A stretch of 47,459 bases of DNA, from NCBI GenBank assembly GCA_009786085.1, contig WQTW01000002.1:1-47459 (forward strand), written 5' to 3'. The notes beneath the pieces are model-generated. The model was not told the origin of the DNA. It did no database searches and saw only the letters and a list, made by a program, of their open reading frames with translations. Below are positions 1-7,436 of this stretch, in pieces (within the stretch, counting starts at the first letter, position 1; every line of letters starts with the position of its first letter). Origin of the DNA: Pseudomonadota bacterium. Its GTDB lineage: Bacteria > Pseudomonadota > Gammaproteobacteria > Burkholderiales > Casimicrobiaceae. Position numbers and translations under genes: made by a program.

Positions 1-95
1 CCTTGCAGGGCTGTGTTGGATGTTCGCTTTCCGCCGGTTTCGCTCGCGATGCTCGCTCCACCGACGGTTACTCATATTAAGCCCCTTCGGGGCTA
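1..95. repeat. Host flanking DNA: dispersed repeat, inverted copy at the right window edge
   Basis: This is host DNA left of the prophage. Its reverse complement reads ATGAGTAACCGTCGGTGGAG then GCG, and later CCGGCGGA and CAGCCCTGCAAGG; the same blocks in the same order occur on the + strand at about 47362-47446. The two copies are therefore inverted relatives of one host repeat. The small reading frame across it (47361 onward begins MSNRRWS) is probably incidental. A short hairpin GCCCCTTCGGGGC (81-93) sits next to the prophage insertion point. No gene is visible here. Confidence 0.6.
91..95. repeat. Target-site duplication GGCTA, left copy
   Basis: GGCTA directly precedes the TG that starts the prophage, and an identical GGCTA directly follows the terminal CA at 42060. 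Mu-type transposases duplicate 5 bp of target DNA on insertion. Matching 5-mers at both predicted termini are direct evidence for transpositional integration. Confidence 0.9.
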
Positions 96-254
96 TGCGG
101 GGGAGCGGGCATTTTGTCAGCGCGCCTAAAAACAAAAAAAGGCCGAAAAGCCGCATCCACAGGCGCTTTGATGGCGATCAGAGGTTAAGCGACGAATTGT
201 CCAAAAGCTGCGAAAAAATACCGCAAATGTCATCTTTTGCAGGCGTTTTGTCAG
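96..254 (+). promoter_or_regulatory. Left prophage end with transposase-binding sites
   Basis: The left terminus has TTTTGTCAG at 112-120, 16 bp from the terminal TG, and again at 246-254, where it overlaps the stop codon of the repressor gene. The inner site belongs to an 18-bp sequence TTTTGCAGGCGTTTTGTC (235-252) that recurs exactly, in direct orientation, at the right end (41977-41994). In Mu the transposase binds several sites within each end to build the transpososome; the same role is inferred here. The 155 bp between the end and the repressor gene hold no gene. A weak hairpin plus T-run on the - strand (about 131-155) could terminate repressor transcription. Confidence 0.7.
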
Positions 255-1006
255 TAAGTTGTAGGTGGTTTGTCCGCTAGGCGGCAGCAGACGCGCCCAT
301 GAACAATAAAGCCGTTATCTCTCTCATCTGTCAGGCGAAACGACAAGTAATCAGGGTTGTCGCTGATTACAAGAAGGCTACCATCATCCTGTGGACGCAA
401 GCGTTTAACCCACTGCCTATTGTCGTAGCTGATCGCGTAAATACCATCTTTTATCTCGGTTGTACCTCGGTCAATGATGATTGTGTCGTTGTTGTGAAGC
501 GTCGGCTCCATCGAATCGCCTGTGACGATGGCTGCCACAAGGTTTTCAGGTGCGGAGCAGTTAAGGTGCCTACGAATCCAGTCGCGGCGGAATGCGATCA
601 CGTCTCGTAGCTGTTCTTCTTGCCAGAACGCGCCATGCCCTGCGGACATCAGAATGTAATAGCGCGGGACAAAAACAAAATCGTCAGGATCGACTGGGTT
701 TCCAAGAGTGTCGCGCACAAGTGTAGGAAGCGCCGCGCCGCTTTGGCAAATCCCTTCTCCGGTAGCAAGCCAATCGACAGATACCCCACCCTCTTTTGCG
801 ATGGCGATAAGAGTGCTCAAGGTTGGCTCCCCTCCAGACAGCAGCCGCTGAAGCCCTGTTTGCGAGATTCCAGCAGAGATTGCGAACGAGCGAACGCTTT
901 TAGCTCTGTTTACAAGAAAGTGTAATCGAGAGTGAAAACCTGAATGTCCAACCTCTTTGCTTGAGGTCGGATATTCGGAATCACCTAATTCGCGGTTATC
1001 TGACAT
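251..1006 (-). CDS. Mu-like phage repressor (HTH plus S24/LexA-like peptidase)
   Basis: This 251-aa protein has the layout of LexA/CI-type phage repressors. An N-terminal helix-turn-helix lies around residues 37-58. A putative self-cleavage site Ala122-Gly123 (SAGHG) is followed by an S24 peptidase fold with the nucleophile Ser165 in GDSMEP and the general base Lys201 in WVKRLRP. It probably holds the lytic operon silent and is inactivated by RecA-stimulated self-cleavage, unlike Mu's own c repressor, which lacks this domain. It reads leftward from the shared control region, facing ner. The gene ends inside a transposase-binding site. A promoter (1022-1051) predicts a leader of only about 10 nt, and no good ribosome-binding site precedes the ATG at 1006, so translation may be weak. 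Confidence 0.93.
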   Translation of the reverse strand: MSDNRELGDSEYPTSSKEVGHSGFHSRLHFLVNRAKSVRSFAISAGISQTGLQRLLSGGEPTLSTLIAIAKEGGVSVDWLATGEGICQSGAALPTLVRDTLGNPVDPDDFVFVPRYYILMSAGHGAFWQEEQLRDVIAFRRDWIRRHLNCSAPENLVAAIVTGDSMEPTLHNNDTIIIDRGTTEIKDGIYAISYDNRQWVKRLRPQDDGSLLVISDNPDYLSFRLTDERDNGFIVHGRVCCRLADKPPTTY

Positions 1007-1021
1007 AACTTAACCCATTGA

Positions 1022-1051
1022 ATAATAAGAAATAACCTAAATTGTTTGCAA
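1022..1051 (-). promoter_or_regulatory. Predicted repressor promoter
   Basis: Reading the - strand, TTGCAA (1051-1046) and TATTAT (1027-1022) are separated by 18 nt. The predicted transcript starts near 1015, just ahead of the repressor ATG at 1006. It overlaps the operator-like sequence at 1034-1049, which suggests autoregulation. Confidence 0.55.
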
Positions 1052-1145
1052 AAAAGAGACAGAACGAGGTCGGATAACCTACAAAGGGATTGCAAACGAT
1101 CTCTTTTGTGGTTATCATTGCGCCATCGTGTAAACAAATTAGGTT
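1034..1145. promoter_or_regulatory. Operator-like inverted repeats of the immunity region
   Basis: AACCTAAATTGTTTGC (1034-1049) and GTAAACAAATTAGGTT (1130-1145) are inverted copies of one 16-mer with two mismatches. They flank both divergent promoters. A second motif, GGTTATC or its complement GATAACC, occurs near 995, 1073 and 1110. These are the natural candidates for repressor and Ner operators; which protein binds which site cannot be told from sequence. Confidence 0.55.
1090..1118 (+). promoter_or_regulatory. Predicted early lytic promoter (Pe-like)
   Basis: TTGCAA (1090-1095), a 17-nt spacer and TATCAT (1113-1118) form a good sigma-70 promoter pointing at ner (ATG 1151). It sits between the two inverted operator-like 16-mers and overlaps a GGTTATC motif, so it should be repressed in the lysogen. 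Confidence 0.65.
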
Positions 1146-1150
1146 GAAAA

Positions 1151-1462
1151 ATGAGCGCAAACAGGATCGCAAAAAAAACTGCACAGGACTGGCACCCGGC
1201 AGACATCATCGCTGCCCTGCGAAAAAATGGCACGACGCTACGCAAGCTGTCACTGCAACAAGGGTACTGCGGAACAACGCTGAATGCGGTTCTGCGGCGC
1301 GATTGGCCGAAGGCAGAACAAATTGTCGCCGAAGCGCTACGTGTTCGACCAGAAACCATTTGGCCGGAGCGATATGCCCGTAGAAGTTTTAGCCCTCAAA
1401 TCGTCATCAATCCCTCATTACGTTGTGGCTCTGTGCGCTTCCAAGAGCGCCGCGCCGCTTAA
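1151..1462 (+). CDS. ner: Ner-like transcriptional regulator (Nlp family)
   Basis: The 103-aa product has the Nlp/Ner signature from WHPADIIAALRK to VRPETIWPERY (about residues 13-75), a compact DNA-binding helical domain. In Mu, Ner is made early and turns down both the repressor and the early promoter, favouring lytic growth. It is the first gene on the rightward side of the control region, as expected. The C-terminal 25 residues after WPERY are extra relative to the usual 75-80 aa and look unstructured. The ATG follows AGGTTGAAAA, a weak ribosome-binding site that is itself part of an operator-like repeat. Confidence 0.88.
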   Translation: MSANRIAKKTAQDWHPADIIAALRKNGTTLRKLSLQQGYCGTTLNAVLRRDWPKAEQIVAEALRVRPETIWPERYARRSFSPQIVINPSLRCGSVRFQERRAA

Positions 1463-1530
1463 GTGAGGGCATTTTGAACCTGCGACCGTTTAAACGCAAG
1501 TGAAACGATTCTCGATTAGGGTAAAACAAC

Positions 1531-2007
1531 ATGAGAAAAAGCAACAGGACACGGCGAGCGACAAGTCTGGACGAGGCTATCCAGATGTGCGTTGACCATG
1601 CCGCAGACAAGTTGCGCCGTCCGCCGAAGATGCTGGCCGACCTCATGGGCGTCCCTTTATCGACAGTGTATCGGTGGCTGGCTGACGGCTCAATGCCTCT
1701 GAACCGGCTGCGCCAGTTCGAGGCTTTTTGTTGTTGCAGCTACATCAGCGAGTACCTGTGCGTGGCGGGTGGGCGGATCGTTATCGACGTGCCGGTTGGA
1801 CGTGGCGCGTCGGTAAAAACGCTGGCCGAGGCGCAGGCAAATTTCGCGCAGGCGTTTTCGACACTGGCGAAATTCTATGAAGGGCGCGCGACGGCAGAAG
1901 AAACCGTCGAGGCGCTATCCATCACCTTGTCCGATCTAGCCTATCAGCGCCAGAACGTCATTAAACACGCCGAGCCGGAGCTTGGGCTTTTTGGAGACCA
2001 GTTATGA
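1531..2007 (+). CDS. Helix-turn-helix phage protein, possibly CII/CP76-like
   Basis: The 158-aa protein has a clear DNA-binding segment (LADLMGVPLSTVYRWLADG, about residues 37-55) followed by a Cys-rich stretch (FCCCSYISEYLC) and a helical C-terminal half. The general form resembles the CII-like regulatory proteins (CP76 family) that sit next to ner or the repressor in some transposable and P2-like phages; this family link is tentative. It lies 68 bp after ner and probably shares its promoter. Its role may be to tune the lysis-lysogeny decision. Confidence 0.6.
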   Translation: MRKSNRTRRATSLDEAIQMCVDHAADKLRRPPKMLADLMGVPLSTVYRWLADGSMPLNRLRQFEAFCCCSYISEYLCVAGGRIVIDVPVGRGASVKTLAEAQANFAQAFSTLAKFYEGRATAEETVEALSITLSDLAYQRQNVIKHAEPELGLFGDQL

Positions 2008-2034
2008 CAAAGACGCCTTACATAGCGCCGTATT

Positions 2035-2262
2035 TCATCGAGTTGGCAAAAGCGAATCGAGATGCCCGCGCATCTCATCAAGCGCCGCAGCGGCCTCTGG
2101 CAAACCGTTTTCTTCAAGAAAATTCGCGTTGCTGCATAGATGACGGTAAAGCCTGTCCTTGTCCAATTGCCCGGACTCGTACAACGTTTTCAAAAGGCAA
2201 TTAAACGCACCATGAAGAGCAAGCAATTGATCGTCTGTGGTTGCGTCATGTTTTTCTTCCAT
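2035..2262 (-). CDS. Small hypothetical protein on the opposite strand
   Basis: I do not recognise this 75-aa protein. It has sensible amphipathic composition (LLALHGAFNCLLKTLYES ... PEAAAALDEMRGHLDSLL), reads as a small helical protein, and its ATG at 2262 follows AGGAG at proper spacing. It is antisense to the early operon, immediately upstream of the transposase gene. A competing + strand frame begins at 2004 (ATGA overlap with the previous stop), but its C-terminal half is Cys/Arg-rich and looks like a shadow. If real, this gene could counteract early transcription or be a lysogenic accessory gene. Confidence 0.5.
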   Translation of the reverse strand: MEEKHDATTDDQLLALHGAFNCLLKTLYESGQLDKDRLYRHLCSNANFLEENGLPEAAAALDEMRGHLDSLLPTR

Positions 2263-2341
2263 CGGGAGGGCTCCTGTGAGGTCTGTTTTTTTTCAGCCAT
2301 TACAGTTTACCGCACGGGGTGCCTTCCCATCCCATCAGCCA

Positions 2342-2396
2342 GGGGCTGCCCGCTGCCGCTGACTCCCGGATTGATCCGGCGGGCAGCCCCGTTTTT
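2342..2396 (+). terminator. Strong intrinsic terminator upstream of the transposase gene
   Basis: GGGGCTGCCCGC (2342-2353) pairs perfectly with GCGGGCAGCCCC (2379-2390), giving a 12-bp GC stem, followed by GTTTTTCG. The loop contains a smaller CCGG-ATTGAT-CCGG hairpin. The T-tract makes it a + strand terminator only. It lies just 18 bp before the transposase ATG (2414), so early transcripts from the ner promoter would have to read through it. Confidence 0.8.
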
Positions 2397-2413
2397 CGTT
2401 TGTGGAAAACGCT

Positions 2414-4648
2414 ATGAGAGGTGAACACTACAGCGCCCGCGATCTGGCAGAAATGAAGCTGCCGGGGTTGCCATCCACAGAGCGAAATATATTGAGACGC
2501 GCAACTGTCGAGGGGTGGGCGTGGATAAAACGTGAGGGAAGCGGCGGCGGTCGGTTGTATGCCGTGTCATCGCTTCCGGTCGCGGCGCAAGAGGAAATTA
2601 AACGCCGCGCTGCTCGTAACGTGTTGGCGGTTGCGCCGGTGACGGCGCTGGCGGTTCGGACGCCGGAATCGGTGGCGGCGTATGAGGCCAGCGCGACGGG
2701 TCGTCAGCGTTTAATCGCCGATGCTCGGCGTGGCGTGATCGCCGCCGTTGAGGCCGTGATGCAGCGCACTGGGTACTGTCGGCAGCGGGCGGCGACGGCG
2801 CTGCTGGATATGGCGAAACTCGGCGAATTGCCGGAGCAGGTGATGCGCCAGTTGGAGCTTGCGAAGGACACGCGGGGTCGCGGATCGGCGGCGGCGTTGC
2901 CGTCGGTGCGTAGCCTGCTGCGATTCATGGAACAGGCCGAGCGCGGGTCGCTGGTGCCGGTGGTGCCGCAGCGGGACATGAGTGTTCCGGCGTGGGCGCC
3001 GGTGTTTATGAGTTACTACCAGCGCCCTGAGAAGCCGAGTGTGCAGCACGCTTTTGAGCGGTTCGCGGTTGAGTGGTCGACAGAGCCGCAGCGGATGTTG
3101 CCGTCGATCCATCAGGTACGCCGCTTCCTCGAAAAAGTCGGTCACGTCAGCCGCGAAGTTGGCCGGATGGGGCCGCGTGAGATCAAGTCAATCAAGCCCT
3201 GCCGCCGTCGGCGTTTCGAGCATCTTTTGCCATGCGACATCTACAGCGCCGACGGGCACACCTTTGACGCCGAGGTGCAGCATCCTTATCACGGCAGGCC
3301 ATTTCGCCCGGAGATCACCAGCGTCATCGACATCGCCACGCGCCGCCTGGTCGGCTGGTCGGTGTCGCTCTCGGAATCGCGTCTCGCTGTGCTGGATTCG
3401 TTCCGGCACGCGGTGGAATTAAACGGTATCCCTGCGCTGTTTTATGTGGACAACGGGTCGGGTTACGTCAACGAGATGATGCAGGACGTGGCCACCGGCT
3501 TCATGAGCCGATTGGCGGTCGAGATGGTGCACTCGGTGCCCTACAACAGCCAAGCGCGCGGCGTGATCGAGCGGCTGCACAAGACCTTGTGGGTCAAGGC
3601 CGCGAAGGAATTGCCCGGGTACATGGGCGCGGACATGGATCGACAGGCGCGGCAGTTGACACACAAGATCAGTCGGCAGGCGCTTAAACAGCGCGAGGCT
3701 GGCGTATCGGCAAAGATGCCGCTGCTCGGCTGGCAGGCGTTTATAAATCACTGTGAGGCCGCTGTGCAGCGCTACAACGACAGGCCACATCGGACGTTGC
3801 CGAAAATCAACATCAACGGAACCACGCGCCACATGACGCCGAATGAGGTGTGGGCGCAGAAGGTGTCGGCAGGGTTTGAGCCGCACATGTTGAGCGAGGC
3901 CGAGAAAGCGATCATCTGGCGTCCGCATGAGCTGCGGACGGTGCAGCGTGGCGAAGTCGTGTTGTGGAATAACCGCTATTTTTCAAAGGAACTCGAAGAG
4001 TGGCACGGGTCACAACTGCGCGTCGCCTACGACCTGCACGATGCGTCGCGGGTGTGGGTTTACGACGACGAAGAGCGATTTGTCTGCACTGCTGAGCTGA
4101 ACGGCAACCAGACCGATTACTACCCGATGAGCGTCGTCGAGCAGGCACGGGACAAGCGCGCTGCAGGACGTGAGAAGCGTTTGCGGTTGCACTTGGATGA
4201 GGTGCAGGCCGAGCGGCGCGGGAAGCCTGCGATTGAGCAGGTGGACACGCTTGTAATCCCGGGTTTAACGACGATCAAGCTGGCAGAGATGCAGCCAAAC
4301 CATTTTGTTGAGGGCAACGAAATGGTTGCCACCCCTCTCCCGGCCTCCGGCCACCCTCTCCCGCAATGGGAGAGGGTTGAAAGCACAAACCCCCGTCCGC
4401 CTTCGGCGTCCACCCCCTTTGAAAAGGGGGCTGACGATCATTTTGCCGACGCCGGCAAAGTGATCGAAGCGGAGGAATGGTGTGTGCCGAAAACGGCGAA
4501 AGCGAGGCACACCGAATGGAAGCGTTTGTCGGTGTTGCCAGCCGATGATCTGCCAAGCGACTGGGCGCGTAGTTGGATCCAGAAATACCCACAGTCGCCT
4601 GAGTACAAAGGTTTTTTGATGGTAGAAAAAATGAGCGCCAGATGTTAG
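2414..4648 (+). CDS. A: Mu-type DDE transposase A
   Basis: This 744-aa protein (from ATG 2414; a GTG at 2402 lacks a ribosome-binding site) catalyses strand transfer in integration and replicative transposition. The N-terminal HTH_Tnp_Mu_1 domain (about residues 5-70) and a second helical DNA-binding region precede the rve catalytic core, with acidic triad Asp280 (YSADGH), Asp346 (YVDNGS) and Glu386 (GVIERLH). A Mu-transposase C-terminal barrel follows (about 475-575). MuA itself is 663 aa. Part of the extra length is a roughly 40-residue segment (about 635-675) coded by repeats A and B, inserted in frame after the barrel, in the tail that in MuA contacts MuB and ClpX. The reading frame stays open through it. 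Confidence 0.95.
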   Translation: MRGEHYSARDLAEMKLPGLPSTERNILRRATVEGWAWIKREGSGGGRLYAVSSLPVAAQEEIKRRAARNVLAVAPVTALAVRTPESVAAYEASATGRQRLIADARRGVIAAVEAVMQRTGYCRQRAATALLDMAKLGELPEQVMRQLELAKDTRGRGSAAALPSVRSLLRFMEQAERGSLVPVVPQRDMSVPAWAPVFMSYYQRPEKPSVQHAFERFAVEWSTEPQRMLPSIHQVRRFLEKVGHVSREVGRMGPREIKSIKPCRRRRFEHLLPCDIYSADGHTFDAEVQHPYHGRPFRPEITSVIDIATRRLVGWSVSLSESRLAVLDSFRHAVELNGIPALFYVDNGSGYVNEMMQDVATGFMSRLAVEMVHSVPYNSQARGVIERLHKTLWVKAAKELPGYMGADMDRQARQLTHKISRQALKQREAGVSAKMPLLGWQAFINHCEAAVQRYNDRPHRTLPKININGTTRHMTPNEVWAQKVSAGFEPHMLSEAEKAIIWRPHELRTVQRGEVVLWNNRYFSKELEEWHGSQLRVAYDLHDASRVWVYDDEERFVCTAELNGNQTDYYPMSVVEQARDKRAAGREKRLRLHLDEVQAERRGKPAIEQVDTLVIPGLTTIKLAEMQPNHFVEGNEMVATPLPASGHPLPQWERVESTNPRPPSASTPFEKGADDHFADAGKVIEAEEWCVPKTAKARHTEWKRLSVLPADDLPSDWARSWIQKYPQSPEYKGFLMVEKMSARC
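4333..4432. repeat. Repeats A and B inside the transposase gene
   Basis: A degenerate A arm and a full A palindrome (4354-4376, CCCTCTCCCGCAATGGGAG then AGGG) are followed by family B (4388-4432), including CCCCCTTTGAAAAGGGGG. They are read in frame as peptides such as ASGHPLPQWERVE and PPSASTPFEKGA, which recur in other proteins of the window. No stop codon and no frame change result. Confidence 0.9.
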
Positions 4649-4660
4649 GGCATCTGGCGC
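4635..4660. other. Hairpin spanning the transposase stop codon
   Basis: GCGCCAGATG (4635-4644) and CATCTGGCGC (4651-4660) form a perfect 10-bp stem with a 6-nt loop that holds the TAG stop codon of gene A. There is no T-tract on either side, so it may act as a processing or stability element, or limit expression of B relative to A. Confidence 0.6.
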
Positions 4661-4697
4661 TTGAGTGGAGCAGTAAAACAAAGAAAGAGAGGACATT

Positions 4698-5444
4698 ATG
4701 AATGAAGGCAGGAAAAAAGACAACGTTGGGAACGGCGTGGCAATGCTGCAAAACCTTGCCGTCGCTGCAAGCGTTTTGCAGAACATGGCAGCGCGTGAGG
4801 GAGGTTTACCGGGAATCGGCGTGCTTTACGGTGCGCCCGGGCGCGGAAAAACCTATGCTTGCACAGCGATTGCAAACCAGATGCGCGGCTACTACGTGCA
4901 GGTGCGGTCGGCGTGGAACCGGAAAACGCTTCTCGAGAAAATCCTTTTTGAAATGGGCGTCACGGCGGAGAACACCATAGCCAAGATGCTAGATCAAATT
5001 TGCGAACAGATCGGGCTATCGCGCAGGCCGCTCATCATTGATGAATTCGATTTTTGCCTCCGTAACAACGGCATGATCGAGCTGGTGCGCGACATTTATG
5101 AGGGCAGTCAGGGAACGATGCTGCTGGTAGGAGAAGAAAACATCCCGCAGAAGCTAAAAAAACACGAGCGGTTTCACAGCCGCGTTCTGGCGTGGGTTCC
5201 TGCGCTGCCGGTATCCATCGAGGACGCGAAACTTCTCTGCAAAATCTATTGTCAGGGCGTCACGGTGGATCAGGCGTTACTCGAACACGTCGTGAAGATC
5301 GCGCACGGGAGCGTGCGGCGCGTGTGTGTGAATTTATCCGTTATCAAAGATGTGGCGCTGCGCGATGCGTTAGACACGGTTGACCTTGCGGCGGTTGGCG
5401 AGGGGAATCTTTACACAGGTGAAGCGCCGGTTAGGAGAGGGTGA
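4698..5444 (+). CDS. B: MuB-like transposition target-selection ATPase
   Basis: The 248-aa protein is an AAA+ ATPase with Walker A GAPGRGKT (residues 45-52) and Walker B LIIDEF (112-117). In Mu, B coats target DNA as an ATP-dependent filament, delivers it to the transpososome and gives target immunity. MuB is longer (312 aa) and has an N-terminal HTH; here the N-terminus is short, as in the TniB-like ATPases of D3112-type phages. It follows gene A by 49 bp and has a good ribosome-binding site, GAGAGGA. Confidence 0.92.
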   Translation: MNEGRKKDNVGNGVAMLQNLAVAASVLQNMAAREGGLPGIGVLYGAPGRGKTYACTAIANQMRGYYVQVRSAWNRKTLLEKILFEMGVTAENTIAKMLDQICEQIGLSRRPLIIDEFDFCLRNNGMIELVRDIYEGSQGTMLLVGEENIPQKLKKHERFHSRVLAWVPALPVSIEDAKLLCKIYCQGVTVDQALLEHVVKIAHGSVRRVCVNLSVIKDVALRDALDTVDLAAVGEGNLYTGEAPVRRG

Positions 5445-5722
5445 TGAAGAAGATTTTTCCTTTGCGTGTGCCGAAAAAGGTTTTTAACACTTGCGTTTTG
5501 GTTGACGGCTTTATTACAAACTCAAAAACAAAAGATCGAATCAAAACGATTGGCTACGGCGAAGCGCACATGGAGCTGCTAACGGAAGAAGAGGAAAGGC
5601 CGTACAGACTCGTGCTTAAGCTCGACGACTGGATAGTGAGCCTTTCCATCTCGGGTATTGAGCATTTCCAAGAGATGGTCAACATGGCGGCGAACAGTGC
5701 GCCGCCGATAAGGAGGGGATGA
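5441..5722 (+). CDS. Hypothetical early phage protein
   Basis: I do not recognise this 93-aa protein. It begins inside the end of B (GTGATGA overlap), with the ribosome-binding site GGAGAGG within the B coding region, so translation is probably coupled. It is a mixed alpha/beta sequence with a basic N-terminus (MMKKIFPLRVPKKVF) and no membrane segment. Position suggests an early accessory role in transposition or host takeover, without further evidence. Confidence 0.7.
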   Translation: MMKKIFPLRVPKKVFNTCVLVDGFITNSKTKDRIKTIGYGEAHMELLTEEEERPYRLVLKLDDWIVSLSISGIEHFQEMVNMAANSAPPIRRG

Positions 5723-5723
5723 A

Positions 5724-6338
5724 ATGAGCGAAAAACACGTGGAACTGAAAGCGTTGTACGCGCAGGATGCAGTGGAGACTGATCGACCGTGGAAGCGGTG
5801 GCAGTGGGCGTACACAAGCGACGAAAACCCTGTCTGGCGGGATTGCAAGTATCCCATCGCGTGGCACGAGGGACGTGAATATCGGCGCAAGCATGACGCA
5901 AAACGCGGACACAAGCACGCACACTTGATGGCGCTGTATGCGAATGATGCCGCCGAGACGGATAAGCCGTGGGAGCGGTGGGAGTACAAAGATAAAAACG
6001 ACGGATCACGGTGGTGGAAATGCGATGGCTCACCGTTGTGGTTTGTTTTGCACGATTACCGCCGCAAGCCTGCGCCGACGCGAACCATGACCATCGCCGG
6101 TATCGAAGTGCCGATGCCGTTGATGGAGGCACCAGAGTACAGAACAACAGTTTATGTGCCACAGCCTTTATTCGGTGCCGTCAAGTTTGAGTGGGTCGAT
6201 AACGACCTTAACAAATTGTTTTTAGAGCTTGGCCGCGTCCATATAACGAGAGAAGGTGCATTAGCCCACAACGAGGCGATGAATAAAGTCATCAAAGACG
6301 CCATTGCCGAGGCGCAGAAAGGTGGCGGCGATGCGTAA
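5724..6338 (+). CDS. Hypothetical protein with two tandem Trp-rich repeats
   Basis: The 204-aa product contains two copies of a module of about 50 residues. The first (about 7-54) runs from ELKALYAQDAVETDRPWKRW to GREYRRK; the second (about 71-117) runs from HLMALYANDAAETDKPWERW to HDYRRKPA. Each carries a PWxRW core and a closing YRRK motif. The remaining 85 residues are unrelated. Such Trp/Tyr-rich repeats occur in small phage proteins of unknown function, and nucleic-acid binding is plausible but unproven. The ribosome-binding site AGGAGGGGATGAA is strong. Confidence 0.8.
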   Translation: MSEKHVELKALYAQDAVETDRPWKRWQWAYTSDENPVWRDCKYPIAWHEGREYRRKHDAKRGHKHAHLMALYANDAAETDKPWERWEYKDKNDGSRWWKCDGSPLWFVLHDYRRKPAPTRTMTIAGIEVPMPLMEAPEYRTTVYVPQPLFGAVKFEWVDNDLNKLFLELGRVHITREGALAHNEAMNKVIKDAIAEAQKGGGDA

Positions 6339-6915
6339 AGCCACTCACCTCGAGCGCGCTGGCGGGAAGTCGCCGCGTCAGTGGATATGGGAAGAGCTTC
6401 GGAGGAAGAACGAGAGCAGCATCATCGCGCTGGCTGCGGCGACGAACAACGAGACTGAGGCGGTGCGCAGCTACATCCGCGCCCTGCTGAACGGCGGCTA
6501 CGTTGAAATCGCAGAGGCGAACAAGAGAGCCAGTTATGTTGTGTATCGGCTGATTAAAAACGTTGGCGTTGACGCGCCGCGCTTGCGACCGGACGGAACG
6601 CCTGCGACGAATGGCGCGGCACGGGATGCAATGTGGCGCACGATGCGGATTTTGCAATGCGATTTTTCGGCGACGGAATTGGCTGGCGCGGCCAGTACGG
6701 ATGATTGCGTCGTGACGCCTGAAACGGCGCGGCTCTATGTTCGGCACCTTTGCGCTGCTGGGTATTTGCAGAGGGTCGGGGATCGCGCTGAGGCTTGTTA
6801 TGTGCTGAAGCCGTCACGCAACACCGGGCCGCGTGCGCCGATCGTTCAAAAAACGAAGTGCGTCTATGACCCGAATCTCGGCGAGATCGTGTGGCATGAG
6901 GAGATCGAGGAATGA
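6331..6915 (+). CDS. Early phage protein with two predicted winged-helix motifs
   Basis: This 194-aa protein starts at ATG 6331, overlapping the previous stop by 8 bp and preceded by AAAGGTGG. Two similar helical segments, IIALAAATNNETEAVRSYIR with LLNGGYVEI and later VTPETARLYVRHLCAAGYLQ, look like winged-helix units in which a recognition helix is followed by a GGYVE/AGYLQ wing start. Proteins of this kind sit between B and gam in D3112-like phages. A DNA-binding regulatory role is inferred. Confidence 0.7.
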   Translation: MRKATHLERAGGKSPRQWIWEELRRKNESSIIALAAATNNETEAVRSYIRALLNGGYVEIAEANKRASYVVYRLIKNVGVDAPRLRPDGTPATNGAARDAMWRTMRILQCDFSATELAGAASTDDCVVTPETARLYVRHLCAAGYLQRVGDRAEACYVLKPSRNTGPRAPIVQKTKCVYDPNLGEIVWHEEIEE

Positions 6916-7436
6916 GGCAGCAAATCATCAGGCAGCTTGGGAGTTTGGCGAACCCCATCCCCATTGCCCTCTCCCCCAACCCCTCTCCCGCAAGCGGGAG
7001 AGGGGAGCATCAAGGGGAAATGGCTCCCGCGGCAAACACCCCCTTTGAAAAGGGGGCAGGGAGAGGGGAGCTTGATAGTGGAGATGTCGAGCGCGCCATC
7101 GAAATCCTGCGGCGCGAAGTGGAGTCATCATCGTATCGCAAGGTGGCGGCGCGGCTCGGCTATTCGATCACGACGATCTCGATGATCCTGAACGGCAAGT
7201 ACCAGGCGACGTTGGAAAAGGTGGCGGCGGAGATCATGCAGATGATCGCGCGTTATCCGTGCCCCCACACCGGCGAGGAGCTGTCGCCGGAGAAATGTAA
7301 AGCAACGTGCGCGGGAAAAGCGCCGACGCACAACCCGATGGCGATGAGGCACTGGAGAGCGTGTCAAGTGTGCCCGCATGGCCAACGATTTTTAAACGGA
7401 AAGAATGGAGGGAATGAAAATGTTGCAGGTAGTTGA
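6912..7436 (+). CDS. HTH DNA-binding protein with Cys cluster, invaded by repeats
   Basis: The 174-aa protein begins with an ATGA overlap. A helix-turn-helix (YRKVAARLGYSITTISMIL, about residues 76-94) resembles LacI/XRE recognition helices. A C-terminal cluster (CPHTGEE, CKATC, CQVCPHG) could bind a metal. Residues about 15-52 (IPIALSPNPSPASGRGEHQG and NTPFEKGAGRG) come from repeats A and B. They separate the first residues from the HTH domain, so the ancestral protein was probably about 135 aa and began at the same ATG. Function is unknown; regulation of early genes is likely. Confidence 0.7.
   Translation: MRQQIIRQLGSLANPIPIALSPNPSPASGRGEHQGEMAPAANTPFEKGAGRGELDSGDVERAIEILRREVESSSYRKVAARLGYSITTISMILNGKYQATLEKVAAEIMQMIARYPCPHTGEELSPEKCKATCAGKAPTHNPMAMRHWRACQVCPHGQRFLNGKNGGNENVAGS
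6966..7066. repeat. Repeats A and B inside the HTH gene
   Basis: Family A palindrome at 6981-7005 (CCTCTCCCGCAAGCGGGAGA core) is followed by a B hairpin at 7037-7058 (CCCCCTTTGAAAAGGGGG). Both are read through in frame near the N-terminus of the gene at 6912. Confidence 0.9.

Noticed and set aside
2004..2204. + strand frame with ATGA overlap after the HTH gene
   Set aside because: The first 25 residues look plausible, but the rest is Cys/Arg/Pro-rich shadow sequence of the antisense gene at 2035-2262, which has the better ribosome-binding site and composition.
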